Notes: a model not told the origin generated them from the letters alone. Numbered from the stretch's first letter, positions 1-9,041 are shown. The stretch is DNA of 64,000 nt from Acidobacteriota bacterium (GCA_016201275.1 JACQDB010000116.1:27276-91275), one strand, 5' to 3'. Numbers and translations are program-made.

Positions 1-18
1 CCCGTAGCGGCGCGGCTG

Positions 19-2115
19 ATGGCGCGTGCCATGTTCGAGCGCTCCAGTGTTGCCGAGACCCTCGAAGACCGTTGCAAAGATTTGCACAATGCGGTGCAGC
101 GCGCCCCCGCCGATACCACCTATCTGCTGGCACTGGGAGCTTGCCAACTGCTGGCGGAAAACTCCGAATCCGCCTATGACTATTTTGCCAAGGCGCAGAT
201 GGATGCGCCCGATAATCCCTTGGTCAAACGCGCTGTGACTTTGGGCTTGCTGGCTACAGGCAAGACCCGCGAAGTGCGCGATGCGCGCAAAGCCTCGCCC
301 GAAGAAAACCTCGACGCGCCTCTGCAAAGGCTCTTTGCGATGCGCGATTTTTTCGTCGGCCATCAAGCGCAAGCCGCCGCACTCTTCGCGCCCACGGCAA
401 CGGCCAAGCCCTCTGTCGCCACGCATCTTTTCGGCGGCTTACTAGCGCTGGCGGCGGGTGATGTATCCAACGCTCAACAACGCCTCAACGACATTCCTGC
501 CTTTGATCGCAATCCGTCAACCGGCGAAAGAGCGGCGCTGGCAACGCAGTTCTTTTATCGAGGGGCCTTGTCTTTTGAATTGGGCAACCTCGAAGCAGCG
601 GCCAGCGCATTATTTGAAGCCGAAGATTTAGCTCAAAAAACCCCTATAAAATTGCCCTTTTTGGCGAGGCTGCCACTTTATTTTCACAAACTCGCAGAAG
701 CCGCGCTCCAGCACAGCGAGGTGAAATTGGCGGTCGAGTGTTGGCAAAGAACGCTTACCCTGAACCCCAAAGACCAGATGGCGACGGCCAATCTGATTGC
801 TGCCTTGCGCGTGTTGGGCAATCAAGCGTGGCGTGAAGGGCGTCACCTCGAAGCCTTGGAGTATTGGCAAAGGGCGCTGCAACACACGCCGCAAGATGAA
901 AAATTGCTGCTCAATGCCGCCGCCGCCTGCCAACTGCTTGAGCGCCACGAAGAGGTATTAATACATTTGCGCGCTCTGGCTCGCCGTTGGCGACAACAGG
1001 TCAAACAAGACGCGGATGCGACGTTGAAAGAACGCCTGTTGGTTCTCGAAAAACATCTCATCGAAAAGATGATGAAGGCGGATCGTCCGAATCACGAAAT
1101 TATTTCCGAGCTTGATGCCGCCTTGAGTCTGGATGCCGCGAACCCCGAAATGCGGCGCAAGTACATCGAATTTTATTTTGACATCGGACAGCCCAAACAG
1201 GCGCTCAAACATATCGAATATCTGGAACGACACGGAGCCGAATCGGCGGAATTGTTGGCGCAAAAAGGTCTGGCTTTGGAGATGACCAACAAGGCCACTG
1301 CGGCCCACAAATGTCTTGAGCGCGCTCTGGAATTGGAGCCGACCAACCCCTTGGCGCGTCAAGCCTATCTGGCCTCGTTGGGACGCGAAGGCGCAAATGC
1401 AGTCAAGCGTAAACAACTGGCAAGCGCCATCAATCTCTTTCAGAAGCAACTGGAAATTGAGCCAACCTACAAGCCTGCACTGATTAATATGGGCTACGTT
1501 TATTTTTCTATGGATGAAGTGGAGAAAGCGCAAGCCGCTTTAGCGCAAGCCATCGCCGCGCATCCCGACGATGCTCACGCCTATGTGAACGTCGGCGCGG
1601 TTTATTTTCATAACGGCTACAACAAAGAGGCCAAGGCGCTATTCAAACAGGCGGAAGCCTTGAACCCCAGCGCCGATTGTTTATTCGAGATCGGCGACAT
1701 CTATCTCTCCGAGTGCAAACATAAAGAGGGTGCTGCCTATTTCGAGCGCGCCGCGAAAACGGCTTCCGCCGAGATGCTGATAGAGATGTACATCACCTTG
1801 ACTGAACACCATGACGATAAGAAGATCGCAAAAACCCTTGAGCATCTGCTGGAATTAGTCATGCAAAAAAATCCCTCGCTGCCGTTGCCGCATCTGGTCA
1901 AGTTCACTCACATGATGACGCAAGGAAACCTGGCCGCCGCCGAGGCTGAACTGGTCGAGGCCGAGCGTTTGATTTTAGCTAATCCAGAGTATGCCCCGAT
2001 GATGAAGGAAGTTGACGAATTCAAACGGACTTTCAAACAGATCAAACAACTGGTAGAAAAAGAAGGCCTACCGCCTGCCTTGTTGGGGTTGTTGGGAAAG
2101 GTGAAGGTGGATTGA
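19..2115 (+). CDS. TPR-repeat protein
   Basis: 698 aa ORF with many TPR-like helical repeats (e.g. KPALINMGYVYFSMDEVEKAQAALAQAIAAHPDDAHAYVNVGAVYF); may start upstream of the window. Confidence 0.85.
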   Translation: MARAMFERSSVAETLEDRCKDLHNAVQRAPADTTYLLALGACQLLAENSESAYDYFAKAQMDAPDNPLVKRAVTLGLLATGKTREVRDARKASPEENLDAPLQRLFAMRDFFVGHQAQAAALFAPTATAKPSVATHLFGGLLALAAGDVSNAQQRLNDIPAFDRNPSTGERAALATQFFYRGALSFELGNLEAAASALFEAEDLAQKTPIKLPFLARLPLYFHKLAEAALQHSEVKLAVECWQRTLTLNPKDQMATANLIAALRVLGNQAWREGRHLEALEYWQRALQHTPQDEKLLLNAAAACQLLERHEEVLIHLRALARRWRQQVKQDADATLKERLLVLEKHLIEKMMKADRPNHEIISELDAALSLDAANPEMRRKYIEFYFDIGQPKQALKHIEYLERHGAESAELLAQKGLALEMTNKATAAHKCLERALELEPTNPLARQAYLASLGREGANAVKRKQLASAINLFQKQLEIEPTYKPALINMGYVYFSMDEVEKAQAALAQAIAAHPDDAHAYVNVGAVYFHNGYNKEAKALFKQAEALNPSADCLFEIGDIYLSECKHKEGAAYFERAAKTASAEMLIEMYITLTEHHDDKKIAKTLEHLLELVMQKNPSLPLPHLVKFTHMMTQGNLAAAEAELVEAERLILANPEYAPMMKEVDEFKRTFKQIKQLVEKEGLPPALLGLLGKVKVD

Positions 2116-2495
2116 TGCAGATAACCAGCAGCGAGAATCCCTACAAAGTTTTAGGGCTTGAGCGCAACGCGACAGCGGCGCAAATCAAGCAAGCCTATTT
2201 CGGCTTGGTGCGCGAGCATTCGCCCGAATCCGACCCCGAAGGATTTAAGCGCATCCGTGCCGCTTATGAAAAATTGCGCGACAGCAAAGACCGCGCTCAA
2301 ACCGACATCTTCACGGTTGACGATACGCCATTAGTGCTGCCCCTTGCTGCCATTCAAACGAGCGCCGCGCCCTTGCCGCCGCTTACGCTGGCCGAGATGA
2401 AAGCCGATTTGCTTGCTGTCGAAGCCCTGACGCTGCTTGATGAATTGACGACTGCCGCCGCAGCGCGTCCGCCAAATCATCAGTTGCTTGATTGA
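2112..2495 (+). CDS. J-domain (DnaJ-like) protein, probably truncated at the C-terminus
   Basis: N-term NPYKVLGLERNATAAQIKQAYFGLVREHSPESDPEGFKRIRAAYEKL is J-domain-like; ATGA overlap with upstream TPR ORF; last codons lie in a MerR-derived fragment. Confidence 0.75.
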   Translation: MMQITSSENPYKVLGLERNATAAQIKQAYFGLVREHSPESDPEGFKRIRAAYEKLRDSKDRAQTDIFTVDDTPLVLPLAAIQTSAAPLPPLTLAEMKADLLAVEALTLLDELTTAAAARPPNHQLLD

Positions 2496-2542
2496 GAATG
2501 GCTTTCATCTGTGCTAGCGAAAAGCCGATCAATTTCGTAACG
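2462..2542 (-). pseudogene. MerR-family regulator gene fragment
   Basis: Reverse strand reads TKLIGFSLAQMKAILNQATDDLADALR, near-identical to LKFIGFSLAQIKAILNQSTDDLANALR of the MerR CDS at 4161-4931. Confidence 0.75.
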
Positions 2543-2645
2543 AGAGCGTATCGCAGAATTTCAGAAACAACCTATATCTTGTGGATAGTTAAACCATCAC
2601 CGACCATATCTGGACAGAACATCCAAGTTATGCGACCCGCTCTAA
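2543..2645. mobile_element. MITE-like element, degenerate copy of the 16625-16728 element (inverted)
   Basis: ATCGCAGAATTTCAGAAACAACCTATATCTTGTGGATAG... aligns with the reverse complement of 16625-16728; ends AGAGCGTATCGCA / TGCGACCCGCTCT. Confidence 0.6.
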
Positions 2646-2920
2646 CCTCGACTTAGTACATTTTTCAGAGGCGAACCGAGCTTGCCAATCCCCCCGATGG
2701 CAATCGGGGGATGCTTAAAGCCCAACCCTACGCAACACTGCCAACGAGAAACGAATCCCCCCGATGGAAATCGGGGGATGGTTAAAGTCCAACCTTGCCC
2801 GAGGCTCAAGGCTGGACTTTAAGCATCCCCCAACTGCCGTTGGGGGGATTGCAAAAAAACTTTGCTTGCTTGGTGTGTAGGTAGGACTTTAAGCATCCCC
2901 CAACTGCCGTTGGGGGGATT
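2642..2920. repeat. Array A of palindromic CCCCC-GAT/AAC hairpin units
   Basis: Hairpins at 2691-2710, 2758-2777, 2827-2846, 2897-2916; first two forward, last two inverted; left edge has the CTCGACTTAGTACATTTTTCAGAGGCGAACC flank seen in arrays C and D. Confidence 0.8.
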
Positions 2921-2935
2921 CAGATGAATTGCCTC

Positions 2936-2999
2936 ACAACCCAGTCTAGTTGTGAGAGTCGAATGCGGCACAGCCGCACGCCCTGACTCTAGTAGTTAC
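2936..2999. repeat. Short copy of GTAAC...CCCAGTC palindromic element
   Basis: ACAACCCAGTCTAGTTGTGAGAGTCGAATGCGGCACAGCCGCA...AGTAGTTAC matches ends and core of the elements at 40005-40138 and 52997-53236. Confidence 0.5.
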
Positions 3000-3156
3000 C
3001 GAATTTCAAAAATTAAAAAGCTCAATGACAGACTGCGGATTTAGGTTATCAACTGGCATTTTTTGTTAGCACTATTTGTTATCTCCTCCACAGCATTTTG
3101 TCTGGCAATACTACATAAATGTTTTTTTTTACTTCTTTGTCCCCTAAATATCTTAG

Positions 3157-3236
3157 TGGCACAGGCTTTGCCATAGTCTGTGTATCAACGCAAAGCTCTG
3201 GTCATTAGGTGAGTGACCCGCAGGACGGATGATGAA
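3157..3236 (+). promoter_or_regulatory. Candidate GEMM-type (c-di-GMP/cGAMP) riboswitch, degenerate
   Basis: GGCACAGGC...GTCTGTGTATCAACGCAAAGCTCTGGTCATTAGGTGAGTGACCCGCAG: ACGCAAAGC core after a helix, then a second hairpin; upstream of a pilin. Confidence 0.4.
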
Positions 3237-3259
3237 CCCAAATATTTTAGGAGACTGGA

Positions 3260-3913
3260 ATGAAAAATAAGAACGGCTTTTCACTAATTGAATTGCTGAT
3301 CGTCGTAGCGGTTATCGGTATCATCGCCGCCATCGCTATCCCCAATTTACTGAAATCGCGCCAGGCGGCCAACGAAGCCTCGGCTATCGGTTCGGTGCGT
3401 ACCATCGGTACGGCGCAATCAACCTATCAATCCACTACTGGCGGCGGCAAGAACTTCGCCGACTCGCTGACGACCTTGAATGCGTTTGGTCATGTGGATT
3501 CGGCTTTAGCCAACGGCGTTAAAAGTGGTTATGTGTTCGCTAGCACTGGTGTGGCTGCGACCACCAGCTTGCCTTCGTACTTTGACACCATCGCCATACC
3601 GCAATCGAGCGCCTCCCCACCCCCACCCCCACCCCCAGTCACTGCCTTTTTTGGCCCAGTGAACTTGACGCTGATCAGAGGCGTCCAAAACCGCAACCGC
3701 TTCGTGCGCGTTGGCGTGGCTTCGATATTACCGCTGCCCGCGTACTTTTACCTTCAGGTACCATCATCGGGCAGCATCTTTGGCACCGGCACTCGCAGAT
3801 TTTATGCCAATGAGATCGGCGTAATCTATGCTTGCTCGGTGAATGAGAATCCGGAACTCCCCAGCCCGCCGCCAGCCCAGCGCGTACCTACGGGTATGAC
3901 GCCGATTGAGTAA
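3260..3913 (+). CDS. Type IV pilin-like protein with prepilin N-terminal methylation motif
   Basis: MKNKNGFSLIELLIVVAVIGIIAAIAIPNLLKSRQAANEASAIGSVRTI; RBS AGGAGA upstream. Confidence 0.9.
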   Translation: MKNKNGFSLIELLIVVAVIGIIAAIAIPNLLKSRQAANEASAIGSVRTIGTAQSTYQSTTGGGKNFADSLTTLNAFGHVDSALANGVKSGYVFASTGVAATTSLPSYFDTIAIPQSSASPPPPPPPVTAFFGPVNLTLIRGVQNRNRFVRVGVASILPLPAYFYLQVPSSGSIFGTGTRRFYANEIGVIYACSVNENPELPSPPPAQRVPTGMTPIE

Positions 3914-3934
3914 CCTCTGACTATTCATTAAGTG

Positions 3935-3996
3935 AAAACCCGAAAAGAGGAAGCCCGTTACGAACTTCCTCTTTTCGCCTTTGGAGGGTTTTTATT
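3935..3996 (+). terminator. Probable intrinsic terminator after pilin gene
   Basis: CGAAAAGAGGAAG (3941-3953) pairs with CTTCCTCTTTTCG (3965-3977), followed by GGGTTTTTATTTT; T-tract slightly offset. Confidence 0.55.
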
Positions 3997-4016
3997 TTAG
4001 ACGGATGCCAGATTTG

Positions 4017-4164
4017 CTTAGAGCGGTTTTTGTTTGGGATTACGGAAACATCAAACCCGTTGAGCGGCGGTCGAAGACCTTCGTGCGGTCGAAGACCTTC
4101 GTGCGGTCGAAGACCGCTGCTCAACGATAGGGGGTCCGTACACACATATGAAAACCGCTCTTAG
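4017..4164. mobile_element. MITE-like element, 14-bp terminal inverted repeats
   Basis: CTTAGAGCGGTTTT (4017-4030) / AAAACCGCTCTTAG (4151-4164); inner palindrome CGTTGAGCGGCGGTC...GACCGCTGCTCAACG with 18-bp tandem GCGGTCGAAGACCTTCGT. Confidence 0.7.
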
Positions 4165-4931
4165 TCTTGCGCCCGCTCTTGCCAAATCGCTACGGCTTTA
4201 CAGATGAACTCGCCGACTTCATCGCTGTAAGGCTTCTTAAACGTCGTAGGCCAGTGCTGTTGATCGGCGTACAACTTATTCAAGCCTTCGCGTATGGCCG
4301 GATTGCCTTGGGTGAATTGCCCGATCAAATCCGTCCAACGCGCCGCCAGCGCTTGCGCGTTGGCGCTTGCCGGGTCTGCGCCATTAGCGATTGCTGTCTC
4401 GACATCTTTTATCAGCGTCGCCCAATCCTGCTCGGCTTTCGCCTGCAATTCCGGCGTCCACTGTTTGAGGCGCTTGGCAATCGCTTGCTGCGCTTCCTGG
4501 TCATAATATTTTTTTGCCCATTCCATTTCGTTTTGCATATTAATCACCTCGATAATTTTGTTGAAAGCCTGCCAATCAATCTCCGCTTGCGAAGCGACAA
4601 CCTGCTCGACTTCGGCGATGGCTTTGACCGCCTGCTGTAGTTGAGCCAGTTTGTCTTCGATGATCTCTCTTTGCACGCGCAGTGCGTTCGCCAAATCATC
4701 GGTTGATTGATTGAGAATGGCTTTAATTTGTGCCAGCGAAAAGCCGATAAATTTCAAGGTGACGATCTGTTGCAGACGAGCGAAATCGCGCTCCCCATAC
4801 AGACGATACCCCGCTGCCGTGCGTCCGCTCGGTTGCAACAAACCCAAGCGGTCGTAATGATGCAGCGTCCGCACCGTTACGCCTGTGAGTTTGGCGAATT
4901 CGCTCGCCTGATACCAACATCGTTCACTCAT
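4161..4931 (-). CDS. MerR-family regulator with TipA-type ligand-binding domain
   Basis: YQASEFAKLTGVTVRTLHHYDRLGLLQPSGRTAAGYRLYGERDFARLQQI HTH plus C-terminal TipAS-like region (WTDLIGQFTQGNPAIREGLNKLY). Confidence 0.9.
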   Translation of the reverse strand: MSERCWYQASEFAKLTGVTVRTLHHYDRLGLLQPSGRTAAGYRLYGERDFARLQQIVTLKFIGFSLAQIKAILNQSTDDLANALRVQREIIEDKLAQLQQAVKAIAEVEQVVASQAEIDWQAFNKIIEVINMQNEMEWAKKYYDQEAQQAIAKRLKQWTPELQAKAEQDWATLIKDVETAIANGADPASANAQALAARWTDLIGQFTQGNPAIREGLNKLYADQQHWPTTFKKPYSDEVGEFICKAVAIWQERAQD

Positions 4932-5113
4932 TGAAAGCTACTTCTCCTGACATTTTTATCCTAATGCCTGACGTAACGTCAGACTCAAGCACTTTTTTTG
5001 GAATTTTTTTTGTAACTACCCAGCATTTTTGGGGTGAGAAAAACGCGCCTATCGGGCGCTTGAAAATTCAAGTACAGGCGATCTTGCAACAGCATCTAGC
5101 GTTGCTTCACCTG

Positions 5114-6421
5114 TCACCGCAAATCCATGCCGTCGAGTTTCATCAAGGCGTGCAGCAAAACATTTGCGCCGTTGGTGATGTCTTCGGGGCGCGAAAATTC
5201 ACGCGGCGAATGGCTGATGCCGTCAACGCTGGGAATAAAAATCATGCCGACCGGCGCAATGGCGGCGATCTCTTGGGCATCGTGTCCAGCGCCGCTGGGC
5301 AGGGTTTTCGTCGTAAAGCCGAGTTGTTGGGCGGTCGCATCTATCACTTTTCGCAAACGCAAGTCCGTAGGCGCAGGAAGATTGGTGAAAGTCTGCTGGA
5401 AGGAAAAGGTGGTGCCGCTTTCTTTGGCGATTTGTTCGGCTTCCGCCTGAATCGTTTGAAACAGCGATTGAATTTTTGCCGTCGCCAAATCGCGGAGTTC
5501 CAGACCGAGAACCACTTTTCCGGGAATGACATTGTAAGCCCCCGGCTGCGCTTGAAGTTTACCGACCGTGCCGACCTGACGCCCGGCGGTGCTGGTGACG
5601 ATGCGATTGACGGCGACGATGAATTTAGCAGCGGCCAACATCGCATCGCGTCGTTGATTCATCGGCGTAGTGCCAGCGTGATTGGCAAAACCCGTGATCG
5701 TCACTTCCCATTGATGGATGCCGACGATGCCTTCGACAACCCCTATGTCAATTTTCTCGCCATAGAGAATGCCGCCCTGCTCGATGTGCAATTCCATATA
5801 GGCGGCAAGGTCGCCGCGTTGACGCAGTGCTTGAGAAAGTTTATCGGGATCGCCGCCGATAAACTTGATGCCGTCACGAACCGTCTTGCCGCTGTTGGTG
5901 GTGAGTTTTAGTTGTGCATCGGTTAAACCGGCAACCAGCGCGTGACTGCCGGAGGTGCCGCCTTCTTCGTCTTGAAAGATGATGACTTCGAGCGCATGGC
6001 GCAAAGTCGTGTGAGTTTCGGCCAGCGTCTGGGCGACTTCGATAGCGCCCAGCGCTCCGACATCGCCGTCATAGTTGCCGCCTTCCGGCACTGAATCAAT
6101 ATGCGAACCCAGCGCCAGCGGCGGCAGGCGCGTATCACCTCCCGCCCGTCGTCCGATGAGATTGCCTGCGCGGTCAATGCTCACTTCCAATTGCGCTTCC
6201 CGCATTAACTTCATGGCGTACTGGCGTCCCTGCAAATCGGCTGCGCTAAAGGCTAGACGACTGACGCCGCCTTGAGGATTGCTGCCGAACGCCGAAAGCT
6301 CTTGTAGATGCGTGTTGAGGCGTAGTCCGTTGACGCGCAGCGCAGCGGACGATTGCGCGCCAGGCAAAGCCGTCAACGCCAGCGCCGATAATAAATTCAC
6401 ATTGAACATTCGACGATTCAT
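5114..6421 (-). CDS. M20-family Zn-dependent hydrolase (allantoate amidohydrolase / N-carbamoyl-amino-acid hydrolase type)
   Basis: GSHIDSVPEGGNYDGDVGALGAIEVAQTL, FQDEEGGTSGS, ELHIEQGG, SGAGHDAQEIA motifs; start taken at MNRRMF. Confidence 0.85.
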   Translation of the reverse strand: MNRRMFNVNLLSALALTALPGAQSSAALRVNGLRLNTHLQELSAFGSNPQGGVSRLAFSAADLQGRQYAMKLMREAQLEVSIDRAGNLIGRRAGGDTRLPPLALGSHIDSVPEGGNYDGDVGALGAIEVAQTLAETHTTLRHALEVIIFQDEEGGTSGSHALVAGLTDAQLKLTTNSGKTVRDGIKFIGGDPDKLSQALRQRGDLAAYMELHIEQGGILYGEKIDIGVVEGIVGIHQWEVTITGFANHAGTTPMNQRRDAMLAAAKFIVAVNRIVTSTAGRQVGTVGKLQAQPGAYNVIPGKVVLGLELRDLATAKIQSLFQTIQAEAEQIAKESGTTFSFQQTFTNLPAPTDLRLRKVIDATAQQLGFTTKTLPSGAGHDAQEIAAIAPVGMIFIPSVDGISHSPREFSRPEDITNGANVLLHALMKLDGMDLR

Positions 6422-6629
6422 AACTCTCCTTTTTGAGAAAGGCAAAAAGTAAAAAGGAAACAGGCCGAAGTAACGACGCAACAGCCTTCAGTCTGCTTCT
6501 TAGAAGGGCCGCACTTCATCCGCCAACCGCTTGATTATCTTCCACTCCGGCTCGATTTGGGTAGCAAATTTTCTGTCGGGCGGGACTCCGAGTGCTGCGC
6601 CGCTGAGAAGTTTATCAGCGGAGAGCCAA

Positions 6630-6750
6630 GACCGTTAAGCCATTTGCCTGAATCCCCCCAACGGCAGTTGGGGGATGGTTAAAGTCCAGCCTTGAGCATC
6701 GAGCAAGGTTGGACTTTAACCATCCCCCGCTTGCCATCGGCGAGATTGGT
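6630..6750. repeat. Array B, minimal (one forward unit, one degenerate inverted unit)
   Basis: AATCCCCCCAACGGCAGTTGGGGGATGGTTAAAGTCCAGCCTTGAGCATCGAGCAAGGTTGGACTTTAACCATCCCCC. Confidence 0.75.
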
Positions 6751-6857
6751 GTGGCGGTCGAGATTGCTTGCGGAGAAGGAGGTTTGAATGTTAATAAATC
6801 TATCTGGCTCACGAATCAAAATAAGCGCTCGAAGCCTGACCTCGAAAGGAATTTTTC

Positions 6858-7631
6858 ATGCGAATCGTTTTCCTAATTCTGCTGCTTGCCACTCTGGGCT
6901 TCAGCAGTTGCGACAGCAATACCAGCAATGCCAATCGGTCTCTTGCCAACAGCAATGCCAACGTACCCAATTTTACGCCGCCGGAAAAAATTAAAGCGAC
7001 GGAAAATCCTGACCCGCATTTCAAATCCTGTAATCCCTATTTCCCTTTGATTCCAGGTTCGCAGGCCGAATACACCTTGCAATATTCCAGCCCACTGGTT
7101 GCCGATGTGACGATCATCGTCAGCCAGATCGAAGAGAATGGCCGCAAGCTCTTCCTCGAAAAAACTCAGATTGTTGATAAAAGCGGGGGGCTATATAAAG
7201 ACGAATTGACCGAACGGAAATATGCCTGCGATAACGGCAGAGTGCAGCTTCTCTCCGAAGAGGTGAACAATCGCACCGATAAAAGCGTCTCGAAAGTCAC
7301 CACTCAATATCGCGATGTCGCGGTTTATATCGTTGATCCGGCGGCGCTGCTGAAAAAAGGCACGACGTGGTCTTACAATTTCACTCAGCAACTGCAAATG
7401 GGAACTGACCCGCCGATGACTACGGATGCCGCGACCGTGAGTTTTGAAGCGGCGGGTGAAGAAGAGATCAAAGTGCCTGCCGGTACATTCAAGACCATTA
7501 AGGTAATCCGAAAAATCAAAAGCACGGTGGTCTATGATTATTACGCTGCCGGAATCGGGCTGGTGAAACGCGCCAATCTGGAAGGCACCACCTGGGAGTT
7601 GAAATCCTATAGCGGTTTGCAACCGAAATAA
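6858..7631 (+). CDS. Putative lipoprotein, unknown function
   Basis: MRIVFLILLLATLGFSSCDSN lipobox-like N-terminus. Confidence 0.7.
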   Translation: MRIVFLILLLATLGFSSCDSNTSNANRSLANSNANVPNFTPPEKIKATENPDPHFKSCNPYFPLIPGSQAEYTLQYSSPLVADVTIIVSQIEENGRKLFLEKTQIVDKSGGLYKDELTERKYACDNGRVQLLSEEVNNRTDKSVSKVTTQYRDVAVYIVDPAALLKKGTTWSYNFTQQLQMGTDPPMTTDAATVSFEAAGEEEIKVPAGTFKTIKVIRKIKSTVVYDYYAAGIGLVKRANLEGTTWELKSYSGLQPK

Positions 7632-7754
7632 AAAGACCGAAGGCAAAAGGCAAACAGGAAAAGGCCAACGTCAACCAACGGTTGACCGCTGCCCTCGCGT
7701 TGCCGCAGAGCTGTATGGAACGGTGAACGCCGCACCCGTAAAAGGCGATTCGAG

Positions 7755-8159
7755 GTGGCGATGAAGATGACGATTATTAATCCTGAAACGATGGGAATGC
7801 CCAGCGGCTATAGCAACGGCGTGTTAGTCGAAGGCGGTAAGCTGTTGTTTGTCGCCGGACAAATTGGCTGGGATCACGCGCAGCGCATCATCAGCGATGA
7901 TTTCGTCGAGCAATTCGCGCTGGCGCTGGAAAATGTGTTAACCATCGTGCGCGCAGCCGGAGGCGAGGCGACCAGCATCGCACGTCTGTTGATCTTTGTC
8001 ACCAATAAAAAAGCTTACACCGAAAACCTCAAGCAGGTGGGCGCGGTGTATAGGCAATTGATGGGCAAACATTTTCCCGCCACCGCTTTGATAGAGGTCA
8101 GCGGCCTGGTTGAAGACCTTGCCCAAATTGAAATCGAAGCAATCGCGATGATTGGATAA
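7755..8159 (+). CDS. RidA/YjgF family protein
   Basis: MGMPSGYSNGVLVEGGKLLFVAGQIGWD...KHFPATALIEVSGLVEDLAQIEIEAIA. Confidence 0.85.
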   Translation: MAMKMTIINPETMGMPSGYSNGVLVEGGKLLFVAGQIGWDHAQRIISDDFVEQFALALENVLTIVRAAGGEATSIARLLIFVTNKKAYTENLKQVGAVYRQLMGKHFPATALIEVSGLVEDLAQIEIEAIAMIG

Positions 8160-8225
8160 GCGCGGCGGCAGGTTGAAATAACCTGCCTTTTTCTTTGCTA
8201 AGACCGAAAGGTTTGAAAAGCTGTT

Positions 8226-9041
8226 ATGACTGCATCCTCAAATTTACCGCAGCCGAAAAGTTTTGCTTACGAAGAGCAAGGCGCTATAGCGGTGATTCGC
8301 TTCAATCGTCCGGAACGCCTGAACTCTTTGACCTTTGAAATCTACCGCGAATTGACCGACACCTTTGCGTTGCTGGAACAGCGCCAAGCGGTGCGCGTTG
8401 TCGTCATCACCGGCAGCGGTCGCGGCTTCTGTTCGGGCGGCGATGTCAACGATATCATTGGCGAATTGTTCCGCCGTGACATCGTTGGCTTGCTCGACTT
8501 CACACGCCTGACCTGTGCGCTGATAAAAAATATTCGCGGTCTGCACAAACCGGTGATTGCCTCTTTGAATGGCACGACAGCGGGGGCGGGGGCGGTCATC
8601 GCTTTGGCGGCGGATTTGCGAATCGCTGCCGAAAGCGCCAAGATTGCTTTTCTGTTCACCAAAGTCGGCTTGGCTGGCGCGGACATGGGCGCAGCCTTTT
8701 TGTTGCCCAGAGTCGTCGGCTTGAGCCGCGCCACCGAGATGCTGTATAGCGGCGATTTCATTAGCGCGGCGCAAGCGTTACACTTCGGTTTGTACAATCA
8801 GGTCGTAGCAATAGACGATTTGCAAGAGGCCACCATGAAGATGGCCGAGCGACTGGCGGCGGCTCCCGGGTTTGCTCTGGCGATGACCAAAGCGGCGCTC
8901 AATCGGGAGATGCACCTGAGTTTAGAGCAGGCGCTGGAAGCCGAAGCCGAAGCCCAGGCCATCTGTATGCTCAACCCTGATTTCAAAGAAGCGTATCAAG
9001 CGTTTGTCGAAAAGCGCTCCCCGAATTTTAATCAAACATAG
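8226..9041 (+). CDS. Enoyl-CoA hydratase/isomerase family protein
   Basis: RFNRPERLNSLTFEIYREL, SGRGFCSGGDV, GTTAGAGAVIALAADLRIAAESAKIAF crotonase motifs. Confidence 0.9.
   Translation: MTASSNLPQPKSFAYEEQGAIAVIRFNRPERLNSLTFEIYRELTDTFALLEQRQAVRVVVITGSGRGFCSGGDVNDIIGELFRRDIVGLLDFTRLTCALIKNIRGLHKPVIASLNGTTAGAGAVIALAADLRIAAESAKIAFLFTKVGLAGADMGAAFLLPRVVGLSRATEMLYSGDFISAAQALHFGLYNQVVAIDDLQEATMKMAERLAAAPGFALAMTKAALNREMHLSLEQALEAEAEAQAICMLNPDFKEAYQAFVEKRSPNFNQT

Noticed and set aside
958-1533. 191-aa minus-strand ORF
   Set aside because: Antisense to TPR coding sequence; composition typical of GC-biased shadow ORFs.
2642-2920. Possible CRISPR array
   Set aside because: Units are palindromic, occur in both orientations, and the inter-unit sequence is itself repeated; no unique spacers of constant length and no cas genes.
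4931-5911. 326-aa plus-strand ORF
   Set aside because: Antisense to the well-supported M20 hydrolase; no recognisable motifs.
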